A DNA stretch of 14,022 nucleotides from Calditrichia bacterium. Its GTDB lineage: Bacteria > Calditrichota > Calditrichia > RBG-13-44-9 > J042. The translations under genes were made by a program, and so were the position numbers. The first letter of the stretch is position 1. The number at the start of each line of letters is the position of its first letter. Below, piece after piece: positions 1-6,592 of the stretch. The stretch lies in contig JAUIFT010000015.1 in NCBI GenBank assembly GCA_030430345.1, positions 1 through 14,022 of the forward strand, given 5' to 3'. The notes under the pieces were generated by a model that saw nothing but the letters and a program-made list of their open reading frames with translations, did not search any database and was not told the DNA's origin.

Positions 1-1252
1 AGCGGATATCCGATTGAACCTTCCCGTTTAATGCAACACCTTCCTCCAGGGGGACAATGTTGCGGATTTCATCCAGATTCAACTTCCCCTTAACGGATGC
101 ATCGAGATAAGCATCGGAAACCGGTGTTTTTACCAGCGCCTTTATATCCAGCGGTTCTTTGAGAATTTCCAGGTGTAAATTCTTCAGGTCAATGATGGTC
201 GCATCAGCATTGGTGCCGGGATTTTTGGCGGTCAGAGCAATTTGCACATTTTTCACCGGTGTGGGCAAATCGGGATATTGGAATTCGCCATCCTTTACAG
301 TCAGGGCAAGATCAAATGACGGCACTTTTTCCCCTGCCAGCAGGCCATTAATTTTCCCCTGCAAACTCATTGTGCCATCTGCCTGTAATTCACTAAAATC
401 CTTCCGATAGATATAAGGCACCATCGATAAGACACTTTTGAAAGCTGCCGTGGGCGTATCAAAGGTTAAGTCCATTTGATAACCGTCGCCTGCTTCCTGA
501 ACGCTGCCATCAAAATTGACGGCCAGATCATTCACCCGCAATTCATTTTCACGAAAGGTGAAACGGCCGGTTTCCTGATCAACATCAAGATCAAGTTTTG
601 CCTGCACCCGGGCATTATTTAGCAAAGGGACGTTTTCATTGCGGATGAACGCATTCGCAATATTCACCGTGGTACTGACCAACGACCGGGCAGCGCTAAA
701 ATCGCCACTACTATTTACGTTAATGCCTTCCAGGGAAATCAACTGACCGTTGCTGCGATCATCGACGACAATGACGCCATCGAGCATCTCATAGCGCTGC
801 ATGGCCAGATCCGCCGCCGGCGCCGCTGCGGTATCGCTTGCTGCTGCTGTTTCTTCGGCCTTCAGGATGTCCCAGTTCGTGCGGCCATCCTCCAAGGTTT
901 TCAGAGAGATTCTCGGCTGATCCAGTACCAGGGCATTAACTTCGATCGGTCCGTCCCCCAGCACACTAAACAGGTTTACGGCAAACTGGAACGCGCGCAT
1001 GCTCAACAGGGTATCTCCATCGAATGGCGCCTGATTGACAATGGTGAGTTCTTCCAACCCCAGGGACAATTTCGGAAATTCGCGGATTAAACTGAGATCG
1101 GCGTCGCTGAAATCCAGCGATGCATTCAGGCTGTTATTCGCCTCGGTTTTTACCATTTCGATTAACTTCCCTTTAAACAACACCGGTGTTAAGACAACGG
1201 CGGCCAGCAACAGCAATATCAGCGTGCCCAGTATAATTATTAGCTTTCTCAT
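1..1252 (-). CDS. AsmA-like envelope protein, N-terminal part (runs off the left edge)
   Basis: The minus strand is open from an ATG at 1252 to the window edge, giving about 417 codons without a stop. A GAGGA ribosome binding site lies just upstream (about 1256-1260). The protein begins MRKLIIILGTLILLLLAAVV, a short positive N-terminus and one membrane helix (residues 4-22). A long region rich in beta-strands follows, starting near LSLIREFPKLSLGLEELTI and continuing with repeated strand pairs such as ALVLDQPRISL and EGINVNSSGDFSA. This layout is typical of the AsmA family: inner-membrane anchored, with a large periplasmic repeating-groove region implicated in lipid transfer or outer-membrane homeostasis. 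The family is usually 600-1000 aa, so a third or more is missing. The gene lies 76 bp downstream of the 292-aa gene on the same strand. An AT-rich TATATTATAA stretch in that gap may be its own -10, so co-transcription is possible but not shown. The AsmA call is fairly firm; the exact subfamily is not. Confidence 0.8.
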   Translation of the reverse strand, partial: MRKLIIILGTLILLLLAAVVLTPVLFKGKLIEMVKTEANNSLNASLDFSDADLSLIREFPKLSLGLEELTIVNQAPFDGDTLLSMRAFQFAVNLFSVLGDGPIEVNALVLDQPRISLKTLEDGRTNWDILKAEETAAASDTAAAPAADLAMQRYEMLDGVIVVDDRSNGQLISLEGINVNSSGDFSAARSLVSTTVNIANAFIRNENVPLLNNARVQAKLDLDVDQETGRFTFRENELRVNDLAVNFDGSVQEAGDGYQMDLTFDTPTAAFKSVLSMVPYIYRKDFSELQADGTMSLQGKINGLLAGEKVPSFDLALTVKDGEFQYPDLPTPVKNVQIALTAKNPGTNADATIIDLKNLHLEILKEPLDIKALVKTPVSDAYLDASVKGKLNLDEIRNIVPLEEGVALNGKVQSDIR

Positions 1253-1328
1253 ATTTCCTCTGATTGATGACTTTTCAAATTCTTCTCTTTATAATATACG
1301 GCTGGAGCACCAACTCCCCTCGTGCCAT

Positions 1329-2207
1329 TCAACGCAGCTGACTAAAAAGCAGCTCCAGGTTCGTCAATAATTTGCGGTACCATTCATGATATGCCGCCGC
1401 ATACTTTCGGGCAGCGGCTTTGTCATCATTGATAAACGCACTACGCACATCTTCAATCACATCCAATTTTACCACCGCCGGAATTGCCTGCTTAATATTT
1501 AACCAGGCAGCATCCCGGAGAAGTCCCCGTTCGCTCAGCACATCCTCCAGCTGCTCGCCAAAATTTTCATTATCCCGCCGGTAAAGCAGGCTGCGGGCAA
1601 CTTCGATCTTTTCCCGTAGATCCTTTTCGCGGTACTGGGCAGCGACATCCGCCCAATAATCTTCCCGAAAATCAACGACTTCCAAGCCCTGAAAATCAAC
1701 TTCCAGCGGTAAAAAAAGATGAACCAGTTTATGCTTAATCTGGGTAATATCCCGCGACGGCTGATCCTTGTAAATTCGCTTAAACAAGCTCAAAAAAGCC
1801 GCCGGGCAATTTTCCGCCTGTTTTTCAATATTATGGATCAGCTGCGAAAAGAGAAACCAGGGCTCTTTTTCATCGCATTCGTGAGAATAGCCGACACTCA
1901 CCACCCGCGACTTCTCGAAACATTTTTCCGCCTGCTGAACCACATCGTTGCCATGATGAAAGGCAACGGCGATCTTATGCCGGCTCTCCGCATCAACGAT
2001 GTTTGCTAATGCATTCCAGCTTTCATCGTTAATCGGCCGCTCTTTATGAATGGCCAGTATTTGCTGGGCCTCCGGCCGAAAGCATAAAAAACTGCCAGCG
2101 CGATCAAAGCGGGAAAGACTTGATTTTAAACGATTGCCCCGTTCCTTCCGGGCAACACCACTGCATAAATCCTCAGTATAATTCGTAATGAAAACAACTA
2201 TTTTCAT
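1329..2207 (-). CDS. Uncharacterised 292-aa protein, third gene of the split-kinase cluster
   Basis: I do not recognise this family. The protein is soluble, with no signal peptide or membrane helix. It opens with a beta-strand (MKIVVFITN), and two more hydrophobic strands appear at about 78-83 (HKIAVAF, followed by HHGND) and 101-106 (RVVSVG, followed by YSHECDE). This suggests an alpha/beta fold over residues 1-135. The second half (about 135-292) is mostly charged and helical, ending in YAAAYHEWYRKLLTNLELLF. Possible functional residues are H84-H85, D88, H109, C111, D112 and E113; this is only a reading of polar clusters next to strands. Its ATG overlaps the stop codon of the preceding gene as ATGA (2204-2207), and a GGGGGA-type site lies just upstream, so translation is probably coupled to the ATPase gene. 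That coupling makes it a candidate output or regulator of the kinase. No response-regulator signature is visible. Confidence 0.7.
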   Translation of the reverse strand: MKIVVFITNYTEDLCSGVARKERGNRLKSSLSRFDRAGSFLCFRPEAQQILAIHKERPINDESWNALANIVDAESRHKIAVAFHHGNDVVQQAEKCFEKSRVVSVGYSHECDEKEPWFLFSQLIHNIEKQAENCPAAFLSLFKRIYKDQPSRDITQIKHKLVHLFLPLEVDFQGLEVVDFREDYWADVAAQYREKDLREKIEVARSLLYRRDNENFGEQLEDVLSERGLLRDAAWLNIKQAIPAVVKLDVIEDVRSAFINDDKAAARKYAAAYHEWYRKLLTNLELLFSQLR

Positions 2208-4000
2208 TTTAGAATCCCCCGGGCAGATAATAGTTCCTGCACCAGTTCATATTTGGATTTCAGTCCTTTGGAAGCAATCCAGTGCTCCACCGCGGTAAAG
2301 CCGATGAAAGGCACGGATGCATCTTTGGGAATATTAACCGGAATGCCTCGTCCGGAATGCACAACAATTCGCCGTAAAAAGCGGCAGTCTTCCTTCATGG
2401 ATTTAACCCAGCGCCGTAGCTCCTCCGGACTGCGGCAGCCCATTTTGTCTAATACCCCGGCATGGATAGAAACAATATGATGGCGGCCCTCCTGAATGCA
2501 CTGATTGATTTTTTCGCGGTATTGCAATGGCGATTCCCCGTCCGGTTTGCGTAAATCGAGCGTATTTTGCCGGAGAATATAGATCTGCATCATTTCCAGC
2601 CAGTCGACCGCCTGCACGCCTCCTTTCCCAAAATCCCAGCGTTTATCATATAAATTCAGTTGAAGGCGTTCATCGATAATCAGCACCCGTAAAAAAGCGG
2701 CGGTAATATTACTGAGGATCAAGTGCTTTTTGCGATAGTCATGAAACGGTGGATGAATCAGCATCGACAGGGTAGAAGAACCGCCTTCATAGGCTTCATA
2801 ATACAAACGGTCAAAATGCCGGCAATGCTGCTTAACTTCATGATATAATGCCCCGTGCCGGTCGAATACTACGACGAAATCATCTCCGAATGTTGGCGTT
2901 AAATTTGTGCGAAGTTCGATCTCCAGGCCGCAGATATTCAGCATCTCGGAATTTCCGTCTGCTGGCAAAAAATCTTCGATCAGCTGGGTATGGCCGGTGT
3001 CTTTGATAAAAAAAACTACTTTCCGTTGATGAATACCGATATTTTTCAGGAATTCCGCTTCTTTTTCCAAAAGGTAGTTGTAGATTGTTTCATCGTCATT
3101 GGTGTTACTTTTTTCCGGATCATTGCCGGGAAGCGCCAGCATTAAAGTTTCTCCGATATCTTCCCGGAATTTTTTCAAGCCGGCGTTAATCGGTTTCAGC
3201 TTTGCGTATTTTGGTGAGATGATGCAATACTCATGGGGAATCAGCGGAGGCATGGATTTGGAAACAAAAACGCCGCGGGAGGCCATGCGCATTTTCATAT
3301 TACTATCCGGCTCCTTGCCAACCTGGACAAAAAGCAACAGTGGTTTCAGAATTTTGAAACGATATTCCAGAAAACCATTGCGCACCTCGCAGCAGAGGAT
3401 GCTGCAGCCCTTGCTCTGAATTTCCGACACCGGAAATCCTCCAAGATGGGCCGCGGCAATGAGCATCTCTTTTACGCCCCATCCTTCCGGAATGAGCATG
3501 CCGTAATCATCGATCAGGCCGTTACTAAGAATTCGGTTGATGCTTTCCCCGACGTCATTTTCTTCCCGGACATCCAGATACAAAGAAAGTTCATAATAAA
3601 CGGTATTGGGCAGATCCTGCAGTTCGATCACCATTTTCAGCGGACGGCCGCTAATCGCCCTTTTTTGAATATGCTGATTATGCTTCGCCAGGTTGCGCAG
3701 GTAATTTTCAAGTATAATGTAAAACGCCTGGATATCCAGATATCCGCCCAAGATACCCACGGAAGGAATCCGGGAAATTTCATCGGCGCGTTCCAGTTGC
3801 TCATCTTCATAAATAAAGAAATCGCGGTTCAGTAACAGTGATTGCGGCTCGCTGGATTCGCCGTTTCTGTAAACAACTTCCCACTGCAAGCTTTCGATGG
3901 AGAAATCCGGCACCTCGCTCTTCAGCAACCCTTCAATTAAGCGGGTATTCGCGGCAAATGGCTTGATGACATCAACAATCAGGTTAACTGATTTAGCCAT
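2204..4000 (-). CDS. GHKL/histidine-kinase-type ATPase protein with C-terminal receiver-like domain
   Basis: This 598-aa soluble protein is the catalytic half of a split histidine kinase. Residues about 89-217 read as a HATPase domain. The N-box contains ILENYLRNLAKH with N103, K106 and H107 in the usual places. A G2-like GWGVKEM motif (G173, G175) is followed by a helix and a GG turn (187-188), and the domain closes with GFLEYRFKI. The D/G1 box is poorly conserved, with only NDVG (about 148-151) in its place. The middle (about 220-425) is unassigned and contains VVVFDRHG (about 376-383) and EGGSS (405-409). The end (about 435-560) has receiver-like strands: RVLIIDE, IVSIHAG and RIVVHSGRG. 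Where the phospho-Asp would be expected there is H513, and no KP motif is seen. An in-frame TTG exists at 4015, but GGAGAG lies 7 nt before the ATG at 4000, so I use that ATG. The gene overlaps its upstream neighbour by 22 nt. The ATPase call is fairly firm; the receiver call is tentative. Confidence 0.72.
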   Translation of the reverse strand: MAKSVNLIVDVIKPFAANTRLIEGLLKSEVPDFSIESLQWEVVYRNGESSEPQSLLLNRDFFIYEDEQLERADEISRIPSVGILGGYLDIQAFYIILENYLRNLAKHNQHIQKRAISGRPLKMVIELQDLPNTVYYELSLYLDVREENDVGESINRILSNGLIDDYGMLIPEGWGVKEMLIAAAHLGGFPVSEIQSKGCSILCCEVRNGFLEYRFKILKPLLLFVQVGKEPDSNMKMRMASRGVFVSKSMPPLIPHEYCIISPKYAKLKPINAGLKKFREDIGETLMLALPGNDPEKSNTNDDETIYNYLLEKEAEFLKNIGIHQRKVVFFIKDTGHTQLIEDFLPADGNSEMLNICGLEIELRTNLTPTFGDDFVVVFDRHGALYHEVKQHCRHFDRLYYEAYEGGSSTLSMLIHPPFHDYRKKHLILSNITAAFLRVLIIDERLQLNLYDKRWDFGKGGVQAVDWLEMMQIYILRQNTLDLRKPDGESPLQYREKINQCIQEGRHHIVSIHAGVLDKMGCRSPEELRRWVKSMKEDCRFLRRIVVHSGRGIPVNIPKDASVPFIGFTAVEHWIASKGLKSKYELVQELLSARGILK

Positions 4001-5187
4001 GGATTTTCTCTCCAATAATTGGTGATTTCCGCGAGATAATCCATTCGCGCTTTTAAGTACTCGATTAACTTCACAGCATCTTCCGCTTCGTGTTCGTCTA
4101 TCGTTTCCTGCCGTTCAATCTTGTTCCGAATATCGTTGGTGAGGTAGGCAAGTGAATGACTGCCGATATTGTGGGACATATTGCGGGACATAATCGCTGC
4201 AATCGTCGAGCGCAAAGCGTAGAGCACATATTCCTGCCGGTACAAGGCAAAGTGGAAAATGGAAAATACCCGGTTGACAATCTGTGTTAAAACAAAATAT
4301 TCCCGTTCTTTCAGAAAATCATCAAACGCACAGACGATACCGCTGACGGCATTCTTTTCCAGAAAGCGGGCGGGTATGTAATAGAGACTTTGCCATTTTT
4401 CATCAAAGAAACGGTTCCAGATTAACGAACGGCAAAGCAGTTCCGGGGTAATAATTTTATTTCCCTTATCACCATCAGCCGTGCGAAAATTGCGATCTAT
4501 TTTTTCCGCGGCATCTTCAAACAAGCGCTGCCCGCGGGGATGGGTAAGTATTCGCTCCGAAAGCAGCTGAATGCGAGAGGCCAGCTGCCCGAAGATCACT
4601 TCCCGGTTATGCACTTTATAACAATTCAAACTGATAAAACGGTCGAGATCTTCAAACAATTCAGTGATGTCTGGCAGTTCATTCAACGGATCAAAACTGA
4701 TTACGACCGGGGCAATCTCTTCCGGAAATTCCCGCTGAATATTCAACGGACGCTGCTTATCCCGCGACCAGGTAAAAACCAACACTTTATTTTTGGTATG
4801 ATCCTGAAAAATAATTTCCGTCATCGGTTCGATGAATCCCTTTTCCTGAAACTGCTCGGAATCGAGAAATCCCCCGATAAAAAGATAGCGTTCTTTCGAA
4901 ATACGATGGGAGCGGTAGTCGTAGAGAAGGTGATATGATTTGCTGAGATTATTCCAGAGCAGGAACGCCATCCAGTTGCCCATAAAAGTATTCAGCAAAA
5001 TGGGATCGACCAGCGGCTTAAATGCGCGCCCCAATTCGCTGACAACTCTCTCGGGGTGATGGAAGAGCTCACCGATATTGCGATAAAGGAAATTCCCATC
5101 CTCTTTCTGCATCAGTTCGGCGAACTGCATTTCCACCGTCTCAAAACAATCGATCAACTTTACGGAGCGCTCGTCTCCTTTACCCAT
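3979..5187 (-). CDS. Cytosolic sensor protein carrying a histidine-kinase H-box (dimerisation/phosphoacceptor half)
   Basis: This 402-aa protein starts at an ATG at 5187 with AAGGA 7-8 nt upstream. It has no signal peptide and no membrane helix, so it should be cytosolic. Residues 1-320 are a possible sensor region that I cannot assign, with strands such as YLFIGGF (101-107), KVLVFTW (134-140) and APVVISFD (159-166). The C-terminus (about 322-394) reads as the dimerisation/phosphoacceptor helices of a histidine kinase. A helix leads into SRNMSHNIGSHSL, where H339 sits as the phosphoacceptor in the pattern NMSH-x-I-x-S. A second long helix (366-390) follows. The protein ends right there, without an ATPase domain, which is supplied by the next gene overlapping by 22 nt in a different frame. 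Together the two would form one kinase of about 1000 aa. The H-box match is good by eye; the signal sensed is unknown. No clear promoter was found in the 155 bp upstream. Confidence 0.7.
   Translation of the reverse strand: MGKGDERSVKLIDCFETVEMQFAELMQKEDGNFLYRNIGELFHHPERVVSELGRAFKPLVDPILLNTFMGNWMAFLLWNNLSKSYHLLYDYRSHRISKERYLFIGGFLDSEQFQEKGFIEPMTEIIFQDHTKNKVLVFTWSRDKQRPLNIQREFPEEIAPVVISFDPLNELPDITELFEDLDRFISLNCYKVHNREVIFGQLASRIQLLSERILTHPRGQRLFEDAAEKIDRNFRTADGDKGNKIITPELLCRSLIWNRFFDEKWQSLYYIPARFLEKNAVSGIVCAFDDFLKEREYFVLTQIVNRVFSIFHFALYRQEYVLYALRSTIAAIMSRNMSHNIGSHSLAYLTNDIRNKIERQETIDEHEAEDAVKLIEYLKARMDYLAEITNYWRENPWLNQLT
4008..4013 (-). promoter_or_regulatory. Ribosome binding site GGAGAG that fixes the ATPase-gene start
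   Basis: The minus strand reads GGAGAG, then 7 nt, then ATG at 4000. The site lies inside the end of the upstream reading frame, where it encodes part of NYWRE. It argues for real re-initiation at a second gene rather than a sequencing frameshift, and against the in-frame TTG at 4015, which has no site of its own. Confidence 0.7.
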
Positions 5188-5342
5188 GGTAATTCCTTTG
5201 GTTTAAATCTGGATAAATCTATTATTGCGGAATAACTTAATTTCTCGCTTACTCGTTCTCCCACAAAGTGATTCCTTCGGAAAAACTCCGTTTTGGGAAC
5301 CAGGTGTTTGGCCCCTTCGGCCCATAGCCTAATCCCTGTCCT

Positions 5343-6392
5343 TTAATCCTTATAAATTTTCACCACAATTTTGCCATCGCTTTTCACAAATCCGCGATAC
5401 ATGCCCGGGGTATTGAATGGCATGGCAACATTTCCATCTTTGTCGATGGCAATAATCCCTCCACTGCCTTCTCTTTCCACCAGTTTTTCGTTAACGACAT
5501 GATTGGCTGCTGCTTCCAGACTCATCCCTTTATAAGCCATCAGTGCGGCAATATCATAAGCGACAACGGAACGGATAAAGTATTCCCCGTGCCCGGTGCT
5601 GGATACTGCGCAGGTATTATTATCGGCATAGGTACCGGCGCCAATGACCGGGGAATCGCCGATGCGGCCGTAGCGCTTGTTGGTCATTCCGCCTGTTGAG
5701 GTGCCTGCTGCCAGATTGCCGTCTTTATCCAATGCCGCGACGCCAACGGTGCCGAATTTAAAATCATTCATTTCCGAAGGTGTGTCGATTGCCCCCTGAG
5801 AACTCTCTTTTTCTTTGGCCCGTTGCAATTGCTTCAGGCGGCGCTCGGTGCGAAAATAATCGGCGTCAACCATTTCCACCCCGTTTTGCCGGGCAAATTC
5901 CTCCGCCCCGCTCCCGGACATCATCACATGCGGGGAATTTTCCATTACCAGGCGAGCGGCTGTTATCGGATTTTTGATGTGTTTGACACCGGCAACCGCA
6001 CCGGCATTGAGTGTTTCACCATCCATGATCGAGGCATCTAATTCGTTCGTTTCCTCACTGGTAAAAACGGCGCCTTTACCGGCATTGAACAGCGGGGCAT
6101 CTTCGAGGATATGAATTGTCGCCTCCACTGCATCCAGGCTACTGCCACCGCTACTCAAAATTTCATAGCCCTTTTTTAATGCTTCCTCCATCTTGGCCCG
6201 GTATGCGGCTTCTTTTTCCGCGGTCATATTCTTTTTCAGAATTGTTCCCGCACCTCCATGCACAACCAAACCAAAGTTATTGGGGGATGATTGCGCTTCC
6301 GGCGTAGAACAGCTCAAGAAACACAGAGCGAGAATGGTGGAGATAATATACATAATTGAATGAAGAACTTTCTTAATGGAAGACTGGGGCAT
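5343..6392 (-). CDS. Lipoprotein isoaspartyl peptidase / L-asparaginase (T2 family Ntn hydrolase)
   Basis: This 349-aa protein belongs to the plant-type asparaginase / isoaspartyl dipeptidase / aspartylglucosaminidase family, which hydrolyses isoaspartyl peptides, L-asparagine or glycosylasparagine. Family signatures are visible: LVVHGGAG (42-49), GGSSLDAVEATI (82-93), LFNAGKGAVF (101-110), and the autocleavage site FGTVGVAALDKDGN. T215 there would become the N-terminal nucleophile after cleavage behind G214. Later come GTSTGGMTNKRYGRIGDSP (230-248) and STGHGE (265-270). The export signal ends in LALCFLSC, a lipobox with C28, so a lipid-anchored periplasmic or outer-membrane enzyme is expected. 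An ATG at 6422 is in frame, but GAGGAG lies 7 nt before the ATG at 6392 and the predicted -10 sits just 5' of 6422. A start at 6422 would leave almost no leader. The gene is divergent from a secreted S9 peptidase. Family assignment is firm; the exact substrate is not. Confidence 0.92.
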   Translation of the reverse strand: MPQSSIKKVLHSIMYIISTILALCFLSCSTPEAQSSPNNFGLVVHGGAGTILKKNMTAEKEAAYRAKMEEALKKGYEILSSGGSSLDAVEATIHILEDAPLFNAGKGAVFTSEETNELDASIMDGETLNAGAVAGVKHIKNPITAARLVMENSPHVMMSGSGAEEFARQNGVEMVDADYFRTERRLKQLQRAKEKESSQGAIDTPSEMNDFKFGTVGVAALDKDGNLAAGTSTGGMTNKRYGRIGDSPVIGAGTYADNNTCAVSSTGHGEYFIRSVVAYDIAALMAYKGMSLEAAANHVVNEKLVEREGSGGIIAIDKDGNVAMPFNTPGMYRGFVKSDGKIVVKIYKD

Positions 6393-6399
6393 TTTATTT

Positions 6400-6405
6400 C
6401 TCCTC
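6400..6405 (-). promoter_or_regulatory. Ribosome binding site GAGGAG of the isoaspartyl peptidase gene
   Basis: GAGGAG on the minus strand, 7 nt before the ATG at 6392. It decides the start in favour of 6392 over the in-frame ATG at 6422. Confidence 0.75.
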
Positions 6406-6429
6406 TTGTCGAATGGCGTCATCTTTATA

Positions 6430-6457
6430 AATATAAGCGGTTTGCTGCGGATTTCAA
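6430..6457 (-). promoter_or_regulatory. Sigma70-like promoter of the isoaspartyl peptidase gene
   Basis: On the minus strand, TTGAAA (6457-6452) and TATATT (6435-6430) are separated by 16 nt. Transcription would start near 6422, leaving a leader of about 30 nt that contains the GAGGAG site. This was found by eye and matches the E. coli consensus at 5/6 in each box. Confidence 0.5.
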
Positions 6458-6530
6458 ATAATTATCGGGAACCCCAAATAGCAGAATCGGTTTGGAGAAA
6501 ACCCGCCAAATCCGTACCTTTATTACCTGT

Positions 6531-6559
6531 TTGACGGGACAATCTGGGAAGTATTCAAT
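6531..6559 (+). promoter_or_regulatory. Possible promoter of the S9 peptidase gene
   Basis: TTGACG (6531-6536), a 17-nt spacer and TTCAAT (6554-6559) lie about 35 bp before the start codon of the peptidase gene. The -35 is good but the -10 is weak (4/6), so this is tentative. Confidence 0.3.
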
Positions 6560-6592
6560 CATATCTTACATCTTAACCCATGGAGACACACG

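Noticed and set aside
3233..3835. 200-aa open frame on the plus strand
   Set aside because: It lies wholly inside the ATPase gene on the other strand, has no family motif, and the minus-strand frame has the HATPase signatures and a ribosome binding site.
5188..5342. Terminator or small gene between the peptidase and kinase genes
   Set aside because: Only short 4-bp hairpins (TTCC-TTC-GGAA and a GGCC pair) and no coding frame with a ribosome binding site were found.
6393..6422. Longer isoaspartyl peptidase starting at ATG 6422
   Set aside because: No good ribosome binding site, the predicted promoter would start transcription at about this point, and the start at 6392 has GAGGAG and gives a normal lipoprotein signal.
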